A stretch of 64,000 bases of DNA. Source: Vigna angularis (lineage: Eukaryota > Streptophyta > Magnoliopsida > Fabales > Fabaceae). The notes under the pieces are model-generated. The model was not told where the DNA came from. It did no database searches and saw only the letters and a program-made list of their open reading frames with translations. A program made the position numbers and the translations under genes. The stretch is from NCBI RefSeq assembly GCF_016808095.1, contig NC_068980.1, forward strand, positions 4,092,001-4,156,000. The letters run 5' to 3'. Below, in pieces: positions 33,061 through 47,362 of the stretch. Within the stretch, counting starts at the first letter, position 1. Each line of letters opens with the position of its first letter.

Positions 33061-35853
33061 CTAATCTGCAGAACTGTCTGTCCCGGAATCATTATTTCTA
33101 TAAAAATGTTGATGTCCTTCACTTCGTGTTCTTGGAGAAGATAGACCTTTTATATAGCTTTCTGACTCCGAACCACTACTACTATTGCCATCACTAACAA
33201 GTAGTTTATGACCAACTTTGCACGGTCTTGGCTCAGAGCCATAGCCAGCTGCTCTACGATTTTGGCTTCTTGCTCTTGAGGAATAGTAACCATTTCTAGA
33301 GCTTTGAATTAGATGAACTTGGGGATCGTATTTCTGGGATTCAAGGTAATTTAGAGCTGTAACCACATCAGCTATGACAGGCCGCATACTAGGTTGTTCT
33401 TGAACACACATGGCAGCAATAGCAAGAACTTGGTACAAACCTCTTACTGGATACCGACCTTCAAGCAATGGGTCAACCATCTCACAGAATCTTTTTCTGT
33501 CTTTGAACAAAGGTTTTGCCTGTAATAAAACATATACAATGCATTATAAGCTAGTGATTTTGGAAGACAATGCATTAACAACCTTAAAAACAAAAAATTC
33601 TCTTCACCAACATCAATATTGACATTTTCTTATGTTAAGAATGAGTTGAAAGCCCTACATTGGATTAAAAATGAAAAATTTGAATGACATATAAGAAACA
33701 TGTGCCATAAAACCTAACTCCCTTGGGAGGAGACGGTTAAGACAACTCATAACTCAAAGGTATCAATCTCTCCTATTTATCCCAGAAAAAAATATTCCAA
33801 CAGCATATTCAATCATCTTAAGGAAGCAACTTTAACCTATCTTAATCTGTATTTAGTAAGCACCTTCTTGCAAGAGATGGGCAAATCAAAGCTTCCAACT
33901 TTCTTATGGTGAAAATCTTAACTAGTATCAAAGTTTATTAAATGCATTATAAGTAGATGTGTAACATTCTGAAGAAAGTGGGATGAAAGACCATATTGAC
34001 ATACCCATGCAACCAGATTTTGTTCTTTAGGAGGTTTCATGTGGTCAATGGCCTTTCTGCCTGTGATGATCTCCAAAAGAACAACTCCAAAGCTATAAAT
34101 GTCAGACTTGAACGTCAATTGACCCGTCATTGCATAATCTGGTGCACAATACCCATATGTTCCCATAACTCTTGTTGAAACGTGGGTCTTATCACCACTT
34201 GGTCCTACTTTTGCCAACCCAAAATCTGATAACTTGGGATGATAATCCTCACCTAATAAAATATTGGAGCATTTCAAATCACGGTATATGACAGGAGGCT
34301 TCATTTTATCATGCAAATACTCTAACCCTCTAGCTGCACCAGCTGCAATTTTTATTCTCGTGTTCCAATCAAGTGCTTTTCTGCTACGTGGAAGATCTGA
34401 CAAAATCAACAAAATAACAAGTTATAAACCAAGGTCAGAGAAAATCTTCCCACACATTTTGTTCTAGCTGAAGAAAATTAAGATAATAGGATAGAAAAAT
34501 ATATATCTATATACCCTGCAAACGCTTCTCCAAAGATCCCAATGGCATGTACTCATAAACCAATAGCCTCTGCTCTCCCTCAGCACAAAACCCAATTAAC
34601 TTTACCAAATTAGGGTGATCTGCCAAACTCAATGTCAATACTTCAACAACAAATTCCCTAATTCCTTGATGCCCATAAGGGTCTAGTTGCTTTACTGCCA
34701 CAACCTATGCAGACAAAAACAAACCTCAATATCACCAAACCTTTATTACCATATAAAACTCGGTCCAAATGATTTGCTGATTTTTTTTTATTGTTCTATT
34801 CTGTACTCTCAAAATATATTTAAAAAGTTTTAAATATATTTTAAAACAAAAAAAATGAGTATCTATCAAATACTATGAAAGTAGAGTGATGTCATACAAA
34901 AGTTGCATAAACATTGTAAGACAATTTTGGTTGCGTACCTGATTTAATTTCTCTATGCACCCCTTATAAACCTTGCCAAACCCTCCTTCGCCCAGAAAGC
35001 AATCTGACCTAAATTTCCTTGTTGCAGCTGCAAGCTCGTCAAAAGTAAATGTCTGTGCTCGGTAACTTCTAACGTTTACCTCATCAGAAACCTCTTGTAA
35101 ATTCAAATTCTTCACGTCAACAGATAGCTGATCAGGCTTTCGATGATGATTATCTTCACTTTTACCATTCACTTTCAAATTAATTTTGACAACTACGAAA
35201 AAATTGAGCACACACGTGCATATACAAAATCAACATCACGTGAAGGTCAGAGATCAAACAAAATTATGCATAGATTCATCTAAGGATACCACAGATGATA
35301 AAAACCTATCGCTGTTAAAATTCAAAAAGGAAAGGTAAAACCAAATGATTGGATTATGATCGCACCATTCAATCAACAAACACAAAATTAAAAAAAAAAA
35401 CAACAACCAAGTTTATGGTTCATGGAACGACGAACAATTAGAGAGTTTATATTTATATCATCCACATCTAAATCTCACTCTGAAATTTCAAGAAACCAAC
35501 AAAGCAAATTTCAATACCAAACAAATCAAACAGAAACCAGTTTCAAATTCTTTCTTCCATACGTCGAAACCAAACAAGAATTTTTTTATTCTAGAATGAA
35601 AAAAAAATACCAATATACAAAAGACAGACCCCGGATTAATTCACGACAAACCCAAGTCCAAATTTTATTTGTTTTTTGATTAACGAAAAATTAAATGCGA
35701 CGACAAATAACAGATGAACCTGTTCCTTAATGCATGAAAAGATTAACGTGTTGCAATCCGTTTGTAAAGTTTACCAGCAGCAATGTGCTTCTGGGTGCGA
35801 TTAACGTTGTTGGATTTTTTGCTTGATTTGCCTGTGCAACTAAAGCAACCCAT
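33061..35853 (-). CDS. Receptor-like cytoplasmic kinase, RLCK-VII / PBL family
   Basis: Five exons, 35853-35775, 35192-34939, 34704-34515, 34396-34005 and 33519-33061, give 457 residues with all phases closing. The N-terminus [13 protein letters not shown] has Gly2 for myristoylation and Cys3/Cys6 for palmitoylation, so membrane anchoring is expected. The kinase domain starts near residue 80 ([13 protein letters not shown]). It has [17 protein letters not shown] with Lys116, [11 protein letters not shown] with Asp214, DFG at 232-234, and [20 protein letters not shown] in the activation segment. It is an RD kinase with all key residues. The C-terminal 90 residues are Ser/Arg-rich and unstructured. 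Members of this family relay signals from pattern-recognition receptors and other receptor kinases. Which PBL clade it belongs to cannot be fixed here; the [21 protein letters not shown] wording recalls the PBL5/6/23 group. Confidence 0.95.
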
Positions 35854-36013
35854 GTTTTTTTTTCCGTTTTCCCTCCGTTCAAGGCTTGAACCAGACAAAG
35901 CCAAGAACGGAGTCCCTAAACATGAAAAAGGAGTATCACGAAGTGTGTATGAAAAAGAAAGAGAAAGAGAAAGAGGATCTTAACTTTGTGTTGTGGCCAT
36001 TTTCTGGGTGCTT

Positions 36014-36031
36014 AAATATTTATATATATAT
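36014..36031 (-). promoter_or_regulatory. Candidate TATA box of PBL kinase
   Basis: On the minus strand TATATATATAAATATTT lies about 160 bp upstream of the PBL start codon. A CTTTCTC-rich leader (35955-35975) lies between it and the ATG. Position and composition suit a plant core promoter, but this is a prediction. Confidence 0.4.
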
Positions 36032-36289
36032 TCTGGGTAGAACTATGTGAACACTACACGGGTTGTAGAAGAAAAATGAGAAAGTGTTACGGATTAAAAG
36101 AAGCCATGAGAAAAAATAAAGGGTATTTTCGTCCCTTAAAAGGTTTGCAAAAGATTGTAATCTCAAAGGCCTGTTTGGTACTTCAGTTTGGTTCACTATA
36201 AAAACATGACACCTTCTCTGCTTATCGGTGTTAACTGTTGACATATTTAGTATGAACATTTATTGTCTTGGTCAACATTCAACATGTGT

Positions 36290-36490
36290 GTCTCGCCCTT
36301 ACAACTTCCCAACTTCTAACTATTTTCATCTCAATCTACTTTTAACTATCAAATAAATTATTTATAGACATTCTCCTTGTATTTATTATGATTTTTAAAT
36401 ATAATTATTTATAAACGTAAAACCTATCTTTCTAATAGATGTAACATTTTTTATTGGAAAAATGTGATCTCATAATAATAATAACAATAC

Positions 36491-36532
<42 letters not shown>

Positions 36533-38890
36533 GTATATCTATGTATAAAGAATTCTTATTTGTTTTTAATTTTACTATTTAAATAATTTATTTTAAAATT
36601 AAAATAATTATTTTATTAATATTATATTTTAAATGATCATTTATTTATATTTAACTGTTATTTAATTTGACTATTTTTTTAACTTAACCATTTTTTAATT
36701 AAGACTTTATCTATAAAATAAATAAAAATTACTTAGAATAAAATTATAAATTTATATTTAATTTTATAATATAATAATAACAATAATATTAAACTTATTA
36801 TTTTTTATTATAAAAAATAACAGACATAAAAATAAAAATAAGCACGTGTGCTTTGGATGTGTTTTCGATTGTTATTATTAATATGGAAGCATCTTATTGA
36901 TTATAGCCGTTTGAAAAACATAAAAATAATACACAATGCAAAACAATGATAATTTACAACACAAAAACTATCTCCTTTCTCCTTTTCTTTTCCACTAAAC
37001 GTTTTAACTCCACCGTTGCTAATGTATTGAGTCGGAGATTGGAGAATATATGCCTCGCATATGAATAAAAACTGCAAATAATATCGTAAGCGTATTGACA
37101 CAGTATATATGAATGTAAATCAATTAATATTTAAAAAAAAAATATTGTTATTAAATATTAGTTTCATGTTTATCACTATCACAAGGATATATTACCAACA
37201 TGTAAAAGCATTGAATTGAAACCCGTTTTATCCAATGAATCATTGAGAATCGCTCTTAACAATCCGAATCTGTTTCCAAAACTCAAACCTACTGATAGCA
37301 CCTCCTTTAAACACTTATACATGAAAAGAAAGAGATATATTTTTAAAGCACTAGCAGAAATAAAATTACTTAACAAAACTAAACTTTAATCATTCCAAAA
37401 AGAAAAAAATATAAAGAGAGGAAATATTTATTTAAACTTCAATTTTTATAATGAAATAAGAAATAAACATATAACTTTTGTTTTAAATGTGATAATGTGT
37501 TTTAAAATAAGAGTAGGTTATTTTAATATTAAAAATTTTAAGTATAAATACAATTTTTATAAAAATTTCATTATATAAAATCATGTCATCTTTTTAAACT
37601 TTTGTTCTCTAGAGTTTTTAATTTTTTTTCTCTAAAGATTTTAACATCTTGTATATCTATTTGAATATTAAAAATGGTCTGAAGAATCTTTAAGGTGAGA
37701 TTTTCGACTTTATTCAATCAGTTTTTTACAAAAAAACTATGTTAGTTTCTACTTTTTTTTTCTTTTGTCTGTAAGTTTTTAGGTGCATGTGAGTTATTCT
37801 AACTTGTACAGGAGGCTTGAGTGTTCAATAAGACTCTTTACTCATTATTAGTTCTAACTATATGTCATTATCATGTTTTGTAAGAGTAGATAAAGTCTCA
37901 TGTAATTGTGAAGTTGTTTTAAGATTAGTAGAGTTATTTGGTCATTTGTCAAGTAAGGAAAAATAGATCTTTTAGTGTGAGTGAATTGGATAATTGTTGG
38001 TTGAAATTAGTATAAATATTGTGAGTGTTATTTGTGTTGAATTGTATGTTATGTTTGATTGATTGAACTAAATGAGTTTGTGTTTAGATTGTGGTGATTG
38101 AGGGAAATGAGGATCTTATCATTTGAGCAAGTTGATATTCACCCTGACATTAAAAACTGTTTTTGAACCGATCATTAAATTAAAAATACCAATTTAATCA
38201 TCTGAACGTGGTTTCCCAAATTTGAAGTGGTTGTTTTTTTATACGGTCCTAAGTGAGATCGGGTGGTGTGGTGTTGAGTGTTACTTGATTGTGCAAATTT
38301 GGAAACAATTTTACTCTACACGGTTGAGCAACGATTTTTGCTAATGATCTGGCTTTAAACAATGGCAGGATACCACTAAATGTCACTTTTCAGAGAAGGT
38401 TTAGAATCATCTTAATTTTAAGTCGATAAGTGACAGAATGATGTCGTTAATCGAGTCAGTTTGAAAAAGAATGATGTTGAGTGTTATATTTGTGCGGAAT
38501 TTCGCACCGAATATCAGTTTATATGATTGCTTTGGTTTTTTTCCTTGATTGTTTTGTATTAATCGTATCATTCTTAATTTTGATAGGAGTATATTGGCTG
38601 CATGAATGTATCTGAATCTTTGATATGTTTATTCCGAAAATTGTATCCTGAAAATTTTATTCCAGAGAAATTTCTTTCCGATTGCTTCAGAAATTCCAGA
38701 AATCTTGTTTTGGAAAATTGTTATTTTGAAAATTTGAGGATGCGCGAAGAAATTGTCGGGTGAAGAAAGTAAAAGTATGAGGCCTACTACGAAACAACTA
38801 TGCAGTCTCGGCCCAGCGTTTTCAGTGACTACACAGCAGCTCCCCGTTTCTCCAAACGATGTCGTTTAGCAAACGAGTGACCGGAGCGAG
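36290..38890. other. Shared upstream region of PBL kinase and enoyl reductase
   Basis: AT-rich intergenic DNA between divergent genes, with a (TTA)n microsatellite at 36491-36532. Open frames at 36901-37101 and 37179-37376 (minus) have no recognisable motif. The last kilobase is less AT-rich and may hold promoter elements of the reductase. Confidence 0.5.
36491..36532. repeat. (TTA)n microsatellite
   Basis: About 14 uninterrupted copies of the TTA/TAT trinucleotide. Confidence 0.95.
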
Positions 38891-38916
38891 AAAGATTGAG
38901 ACGGAGTGAAACCGCA

Positions 38917-41900
38917 ATGTTGCGACAGTTGGTAATGCACGCGCCGCGTTTGTTCAACTACACGTCGAGGAGGTTAGCTCACGGTGGCTGCGGCCAAATA
39001 TTAATCACACGAGCATATTCCTCCGCGGCCATGTCGCCGCCTTCGAAGGCGATCGTGTACGATGTGCACGGGCCTCCGGACACGGTGACCAAGTTGGTGG
39101 AGGTTCCGGCCGTTGAAGTGAAAGAAAAAGAGGTGTGTGTGAAGATGCTAGCTGCTCCTATCAACCCCTCCGATATCAATAGAATACAGGGCGTTTATCC
39201 GGTGCGGCCAAACCCACCGGCAGTGGGTGGACACGAAGGCGTTGGAGAAGTTCTCTCAGTGGGCTCATCTGTCACCTCACTTTCTCCCGGAGACTGGGTT
39301 ATTCCCTCTCCACCCTCTTTCGGTACCTCTCTTTCATTTCTTTCCCTTTAATTTTTGACCTTAATATGATCAAAAGGACGAACTTTTCCATAAATCGTTT
39401 AAGAAAAACAGACAGAAAAATAAAAATGAAATGGGAAATTAGCTTGTCAAAGTAATTTTCTAGTGAAAGCAATTATGGCCTCTTGGCTAGCATTTAAGAC
39501 TGCGTTAAGTTCAAATCTCAAAATTTGAAATGGCATAGAGCTTATGTTAGTATAGTTGAGCCTATTAGACTATCCTATGTATCGGACCATTGTCATACTA
39601 TCTTAATGGTCTAATCCTGCAAGCTTCTAGCTCAAGTCTTTTGGTCTTTCACGTTGTGGAATATGTTGAACATCAACACTGACTAGTGATATGAGCAAAA
39701 TAACATCTCTGAGTTGGGCAACTCGTGCCTCTTAATTTTTCCAAGTCCAAGTTCTAAGATCCAAATCAAAATTCGTAGAACTTTGCGGTTTTCATTGTTA
39801 TTTGGAATTCTTATTTATTTATTTTTGGCATGCACAGGGACTTGGCAGACGTATATTGTGAAGAATGAGAATGTTTGGCACAAGGTACAAAAGGGTGTGC
39901 CTATGGAATATGCAGCTACAATTACTATTAATCCCTTGACTGCACTTCTCATGCTTGAACACTGTGTTGCTTTGAACTCTGGTACATTTTCCTTTCTTGC
40001 TGAATTTCATATATTTTTTTTATTTGTGGTTAATTAGTGGATTGGAATTTTATTTTTTCTGGATATCAACAGGAGATGCTATTGTGCAAAATGGGGCTAC
40101 CAGCATGGTTGGCCAGTGTGTCATTCAGCTTGCCAAGTCTCGTGGCATTCACAGCATTAATATTATAAGGGACAGGTGCTCATTGGAAGGTTCTTTGCTA
40201 GCTTTGTTATTAGCTTAGCTTTTGAGTATTATTTCAAACTATGGTTTGTTTATTATCAGTTTTTTTTTTTTTCTTTTCCATTTTTTAAATATAATTTGAT
40301 TAACATGTCCTTATTTTTGCTTCTGGCATATTAGTGAAGAATCTTAACTTTGCATCACAAATCCTTTTGCTGCAGGCCTGGGGTCAATGAAGTAAAAGAA
40401 ATGCTTAAGAATTTGGGTGCTGATGAAGTTTTCACTGAGAGCGAATTGGAAGTGAAGAATGTCAAGAGTCTCCTGGTACACCTAGGCGTATTGTGTTTGT
40501 TGCTATGATATGCGTGTCAATTTTTCAGATCAATTATAGTCATAGATTAAGCATTTGGGAAGGGTGTTTGGATGTACTCTAACTTCCTTATTTGAGGTTT
40601 TGCACTTACTTTTATGTGATGCAGAGGAAGCTGACAACAAATTTGTTTGGAAGCATTATTTATCTATATTGAATTCAGATTACTTATTTTGCATCAAATT
40701 GTCATGGCAGGGCGGTATACCTGAACCTGCACTGGGATTTAACTGTGTTGGTGGAAATGCTGCTTCTTTGGTACTCAAGTTTTTGAGGTATGACATGAGA
40801 TATTGGGTGAAAATTTTCAGAATTAAATATTTCTCGTTTGTTATGATGATTAGTTCATACTTTCCAGACAAGGAGGAACCATGGTCACATATGGTGGAAT
40901 GTCTAAAAAACCTGTCACTGTGTCAACATCATCCTTCATATTTAAGGTCAGCCATTAATTCTCCTTCTTGTAGTTGGTTACTTCAGTTTATTATGTGGGA
41001 GATAGACTTAACGTTGAAGGGGACCTAAGTATGTTTTTTTTTTCTAATGGGAGGACATAAAACATTTTTTTATGTGAGACTTAAAGGGATTTAAAATATT
41101 TGGCAACTGATTGAAACTAAATAAAGAATAAGGATAATATATATAATATTATCGAGTTGAATCGTGTTAAAATTTCAATTGTATGTTGTAATTGTCTGAC
41201 ACAGCCAACATCTTGTAATATACCTCAGAGGGCTCTAATCAGCACTTAGAACATGGAAGTGAATCTGATTAAGAGGGTTTCAAGATTCAAGTTAAGAAGT
41301 CAAGATAACTACAGCGCCCTGAAATATTGATGATATTGTCTGAATGTGCTGAGCCCTTTATCATGAGTTTCTTGAAAGGTTACCTGATGTCAACCTTTTG
41401 CCATGGAGGTTTAAGCTTAATGATTAATTGTTAGTTCATTGAACCTTCTAATAGGTCCATTTTTTTAGTTTATAAACCTTGTCTTTCACAAGCAAGATCA
41501 AACCTAGCAGTAAAGAGTCAAAAATGAATTTTAGGTGTGTGCTACGCATGCAATTCTGTCTAGAAGTTCAATGTAATTGAAGTTCTGGTAACAACTTTAA
41601 GACATCATCATAGAGTCGTTGTTCTTTTGTGCTGCGAATATGTATCGGGTTGTATCTCTTGCTAAAAAATTAATTAAATAGAGATATGAAGATACCCAGA
41701 CATTTCGATGATTGGATGAATTAATTTTTAATATAGCCAACGAATCTTCACGTGCCTGTTTGGATGACTAACTCGCCATGTTTTTTATTTTTTATAGTAG
41801 AATAAAAATTTGAGGAGTTTAGAGATGCCTGTACCCTTGGTTTTGAAATGCCATCTCTATATCGTAATATTTGATTATTCAAATTAGAAAATGAGTGGGA

Positions 41901-42402
41901 AAATAGCAAGAAAAACTACTCATGTTGGACCGAGAACAGAGGGAATTGAGATTCCTTAATTTCATAACTTAGTTTTGGTCTAACCTTTCAAACGCCTATA
42001 TTCTTAGTAGAGTAGTATATTGATCTTTTAAGAACCACATTGGCAGGATGTTTCCTTGAGGGGATTCTGGTTACAGAAGTGGTTGAGCACAGATAAAGCT
42101 GAAGAGAGCAGAGGAATGATAGACAGACTTTTGAGTCTTGTACAAGAAGGAAAGTTAAAATACAAGTATGTTCTCTTCTCTACGTTTCAGGGGGGGTTTC
42201 GTTTGGGTTATATTCATTCCGTAAGGTCAAATTGCTTTTAAAAAGTTCTCGCATTGCTGTCTCATTATTTGGCATACCAAATTCATATGATGCTCACTCT
42301 TTTTGCAGAATGGAATTGGCTCCCTTTGACGATTTCAGCGCAGCATTGGATAAAGCTTTAGGGAAACTTGGGAGCCAACCTAAGCAAGTTATCAAATTCT
42401 AA
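38917..42402 (+). CDS. MECR: Mitochondrial trans-2-enoyl-ACP/CoA reductase (MECR/ETR1 type)
   Basis: Eight exons, 38917-39322, 39838-39981, 40073-40175, 40376-40475, 40711-40787, 40868-40946, 42047-42165 and 42309-42402, sum to 1122 nt (373 aa plus stop), all GT/AG and in phase. It is a zinc-free medium-chain dehydrogenase/reductase performing the NADPH-dependent last step of mitochondrial fatty acid synthesis, which supplies octanoyl groups for lipoate. The N-terminus is Arg-rich and lacks acids for about 45 residues, a mitochondrial presequence. Tyr94 in QGVYPVRP matches the catalytic tyrosine of the family. [40 protein letters not shown] (Rossmann fold) and [15 protein letters not shown] are intact. 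I start at the first ATG, 38917. Intron 6 is unusually long at 1.1 kb. It converges tail to tail with the HAD hydrolase gene. From memory the Arabidopsis counterpart is At3g45770. Confidence 0.95.
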
Positions 42403-43365
42403 ATGTGTGGATGTTTTTATACTGATTTCTGTTGGATAAAAAAAGTATTCTGGAATTTCAGAGAAAAAACAATATATCAAGGAGTTATTCTTCAAAGGCA
42501 TGCAGAATAGATTTTTAGTGCAAGGAATAAAAAATAGACTTTATTTGTGGTGCATTGTTATGTGAAGATTTTTACATTCTCAATCAACCAGGTATCATAC
42601 AAACGTGACTTTTAATTGGGTGTGATGGTATAAACGTATTTTACATTTTTAATGCTTTCCCATTAAATTCTAAGAATTTCCAAAAGAGTAGAACCGCATA
42701 TTATGATGAAATAAATCAGAGAAACTTAATTTAATCACAATATTTAAGATAACATACACCTAATCCGTCTCAAATAAACATACCCTAGCAATTTAAAGGT
42801 AAGATGCTTGCAGTTACTACCGAAAACTCGAGTATTTTGTGCCTGTTAGTTTTGCATTAAAATATAAATTATGGAAGAAATTAATTTTCTTTATAAAGCA
42901 AATAAATCTTAAGTCGCAAATTCGCACGGTCTCATTCTTAAGATTTTTCGCAACCGATGTCACCATTTCAAGTATTTAGTTACCATCTACTTTGTCACTG
43001 CCTCGTGTTCTTTAACGTTTAACCTGCTTTAAAACTATAAACTTAATTGTTTTAAAGTGTAATAACTTTTTTTTATCCAGAATCAGTTTTTAGTAATTTT
43101 GTACGCTCCCAACCAAAGCTAATAGGGAAATCCAATTCACTCTTGACAGAAGTTATCAGCTCAAGAAAGTGTAGCTACTAATGCAAACAAACCTGAGCGG
43201 ATGAGAAAAATAATAATTTGATCAAGTATATAATGATGAATAGCAGGATTAGGCCATAAATTGTTGCATTATGTAGAGATCACAAAATCACCTATTACTT
43301 TCAAATATCTTTTTAGAACCCTTTCTGTAAAGAATAAACGCCTTGGCCATATAAAGCGGACAGGG
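42403..43365. other. Convergent 3' region between reductase and HAD genes
   Basis: 963 bp between two stop codons of converging genes. It holds the two 3' UTRs and presumably both poly(A) regions. No other gene is seen. Confidence 0.6.
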
Positions 43366-46300
43366 CTATGAAGCGCATTCCTTTGCCAGTATGTAGTCCA
43401 CAGCTTCTTCGACAGTGTCAACCACCTGCGAAAGCGAAGTTGTATTAAATTGTCCGTTCATCACCACGACTACCCACAAATTTCAAACTTTGGTTTGGAC
43501 AATCAATCCTAGCTGCATTACAATCGTGAGCACATTCCTTTAGAAACATGTTCTCCATGGGTACGCCAGTAATTCATTTTTTCTTTTTATCGACAAGTGT
43601 AGTTTTTTTTAGTGGGGAGAGTTCCACAGCCTCTTCCACCTCCCTTCCAAACCCTTCAAACTAACCTTATATCTCCCATATATATTAGTAAGTGGTTGAA
43701 CACACAACCTCTCTCACCCTCTTCTCTAATTTTTACCACTCTGTCAACCTTATAGCTCCATACCAGTAATTCATAACCATCAACCTGTCCTTTTTCCAAA
43801 ATCTGAAAAAAAAACCTAAAGACCCAAAACAAATAAGAATGTTGTTTATCCCCGTTCTTTATTGTATGTATATATAACTCAATTCATAGAAAATCTGCTT
43901 TAGTTTTGGATCAGGCTATCACAAGTTCCTGTTGTGGGCACTACAAGCGCAAGTAAAAAAATGCCTTTACCTATCTTACATTACATCTCCAAATATTCAT
44001 GACCACAGTAGTACCAAGAAACTTAAAAGTGCAAGAGGAAAAAGGTTGACGTATGTGTGAGACTTTTCAAGAGAAGAACACAGGGAATTACCAGATCTGC
44101 TGAAAATTTGTCATGATTTTCCTTCCCCTTGAAAACTCCAGTTCTGGTGAGAATAGAAAACCAAGGATGCCCAGTCTGAAAAGCCACATTTTCATTAATG
44201 GTATTATTTATCAACAAACAACTTTTAACTATCCCACAAGTGAAATCCAACTCCATGAGGCATACCTGTCGTGCACCTCTGATATCAACTGCAGGATTAT
44301 CTCCAATCATGTACAGTGTTTTAAAAGATGAAGTCTTATCATGATTTTTATCATAGAAATCATCATAAAGTGATGCCACAAGTTTCTGTAACACAATTTC
44401 TGCATTCTTGAATACTGATGGATGTGGTTTGCCAAAACAGGTATACTCCAAGCAATGAGGGTGAATCCTGCACACGGAACAATTAATGGGTATAGATATT
44501 CTTAAGAACCAAAATATAAATTTAATCAGAGCAGCAAAGCCACTAAACTAATTTAGTTTTTTTTTTTTTTTCATTTTCCATGGATTCCTCTCAGACTAAT
44601 GTGACAATAGCTTCTTGTGTTTGAATGAATGTACATATGTATTCAATTTAAAGGAACAAAAATAGAGAAGACCTATTAACAGTTAGATAATACGCAATCT
44701 CACCTATTGAAGATGGATTCTAATGCAATCCTGAATGCTCCCATGCCCAGACGTTCAGAAGGAAATTTAGTCTACCTTTTGTGGGACCTTGTCAGTAAGT
44801 ATGGTAGTATAGAATTTTCAAAGGGCTCCATGTAACCTGCCTTTCTGAAAAAATCAACAGAATAAATCAACCAACCTGGTATTCAAGGTCATCATTTGCA
44901 AAATATATATGTGGTTGTGGTCCAACATTTCTTCCAGGAAGGCCTCCTGTTTTTAAGATGTCACAGAGAACCTGAATGAAAAACCTTGGTCATTCACCGA
45001 TCCATCAAATCCAAGCAAATAAAAAACAAATCTAATAATGTCTTAAAACCCAAAGTAGAGATTTTGACTATATTTGCTCTCACTTATCAGAAACACAAAG
45101 ATAAGTCAAAAATAATTCAAATATGATTACAGCAGCTGGGAAGTCTCGAGTGTCAAACTAAGTTATATACTTCTCTTAATTGTGTATCCTTGTAAAATGC
45201 AAGTATATATTTACTTATCCGGTGTCTCTTATTTTTCTTTGCTTCTTTTTTTTTCATTTCATTTCTTTTGATCTAGCTGTGAAGTGAAGACAAATCCCAA
45301 GGCCCATGAACAATAACCACTCTCGAATACTTTACCAAGAAATGACTATGACCACATGTCAATATATCTAGTCTAGTGTATTAAAATCTAAATGTAGTTT
45401 AACACGCATTTTTCTCTATTGAACATCCACTAAATTTAATGGCTTTGATCACTGAACCACCACGTGGGTAACAAAAATCATTTAGTTTCCCATTAAGGAA
45501 GAGAGCCAATCCACTTATTACTAATTACTAATTGTGTTGTGATGTTTAACTTCATACACAAGTCTTTCTTCAGTATAAAGAAAAAAAAATAGCAGTGGCA
45601 AAATTTTCCATTAACTTTTCAATGCTTACAGTATAAACTGTTCCATTACGTTATTGCTCTTTTCCCAACAGCAAGATTCATGTAAACAAGCCACATAATT
45701 TTGTAACTTTCATACATCACTATATATGTAGCAAAGATAAAATAAAGACAGTTCATATGGATCACTGATAAAATCTCTGTAACCTGTATATCCCTGCTCC
45801 AATCAACAGGGTCACTAACTATAAATGCTGCTTGAACCCTTTTAGAGAGGACATCATTCCTTGGAAAACTCTCATTAAACTTTGAATTCTGCATAGTAGC
45901 CAGATTGGAAGTCCATTTCTTGTATGGAGCCAGCGGATCAATGTTTTCAAAGCACGAGGCATATTCATCAATTGAAAGAGCATGCCTGAATACAAAGACG
46001 AACAACATAATGATAAGACACTGAGGGTTATGTCAGATCATTATCAAATAAGCCAGTTATCCTAAACCTTACCTAAAACCATATTCCGTCATCACAGCTG
46101 CAGGTTCCCCTTTCCCCACAGCCACAACGAGATCATTCTCAAATCTGTAAGTGGCGTGAAAATTCTATGAGACAAGGACACCTTGGTGCTGTCAACCTTA
46201 TTGGTTTCAGAGTGTACTTGCGCAAAAGACAGTTCAGCATGTAATACTCATATGAAACCTGAACAGAGGATGAATAGTCATACCTCTTGACCAGTTGTTT

Positions 46301-47362
46301 AAATGGTGAATGGCCTTGTAAAACCTGTACAACAATCAGATTTGGTTTAGGGAAAAACATTTTTTATTTCAACAGAATTTAGGGCAACAACAAGGCAAGG
46401 CAAAGGCGACCACTTCTGACTTTTCAGTGACACATGCATACAGCAAACAAACCAGGAAAAAAGACCACACACGTATACATCACTATATAGGGAAGAGAAA
46501 GAACGGTCAGAGACTGTAGATTACTTCACATTTCCAAAAAAATCAACAATTCTAAATCCTCATAACCAATCCTCCTAATTACTAAATCCAGAATTTCTTA
46601 TGTTCATAAAACATCTACTTTTACATTATGCTTTTAGAGGATACAACAAGACTATTCAAATATACCTGCGAAGGTGAGACATTCACACCCAACAGCTGAC
46701 TTAGTTCAAAAGCTCTTTTAGCTTCAGGAAAGCCACCACCTACACGAAAACATAAAATTAACATCAAAACAAGCGGCGCGTCATTTTAAACAATTTATCA
46801 GCGTGGGACCGGTCATCAATTGAACCACACAAATGCAATCAGGAAAAATCAAATATCCGTTAAAACCAAACGACACAGATAAGCAATAGTAAATTGAATA
46901 AAATAAAATTAGAAGAAGAACTCACCATTGGTGAGGAAAACATACGGAATTTTCAATCCACCTAAGGACATAAACGGATCAACAAATTCATGAGTCGCTA
47001 ACAGTGAATGAGAAATGACGAAAACGGAAACAGAGAGTTTTTCGTGTTTTTTTTTTTGGTTTTTACCATCAGCGCCATATAATTTTCTCAGCGCTCCAGG
47101 AGAACCACCGACAGGAGAGTTTCCGAGCAAAATGACACCGTCGATGTCGAACGCGATGCCGAATGAAGGCCTGCCAGGTCCGAATCAGTTAACAATATCG
47201 GAACCGTGAAAATTAGGAGCGTAATTATGCAATGCGAAAAGAGAATGAACAATGTGAGATTTCACGATTGACGAACCGTTGGGATCCGTGAGAGAATGCA
47301 CGTGAGAGTAGATACGAAAACACTGTTCGGTTTCTGGCTTTGGTTAAGAGATGGAAGCTCAT
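43366..47362 (-). CDS. HAD-superfamily hydrolase, CECR5/YKR070W-like, probably mitochondrial
   Basis: Twelve exons, 47362-47277, 47170-47067, 46961-46926, 46739-46666, 46324-46284, 46144-46073, 45985-45784, 44971-44876, 44771-44704, 44467-44266, 44175-44092 and 43425-43366, total 1125 nt (374 aa plus stop), all in phase. The N-terminus MSFHLLTKARNRTVFSYLL is basic and lacks acids, like a mitochondrial presequence. HAD motif I is FDIDGV (Asp37, Asp39). Motif II lies in YVFLTNG. The late GKPHPSVF and MIGDNPAVDIRGA match the lysine and acidic motifs III/IV. The layout is the class IIA HAD type shared with CECR5/HDHD5 and yeast YKR070W. The physiological substrate is unknown. From memory the Arabidopsis counterpart is At3g45740. 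Introns 7 (45783-44972) and 11 (44091-43426) are the longest. Confidence 0.93.

Noticed and set aside
38896..38916. Earlier start for the enoyl reductase
   Set aside because: The codon at 38896 is TTG. The first ATG in frame is 38917.
40555..41028. Long open frame running through introns 4-6 of the enoyl reductase
   Set aside because: It reads through predicted introns. Using the alternative acceptor near 40624 shifts the frame before GGIPEP, whereas 40711 keeps it.
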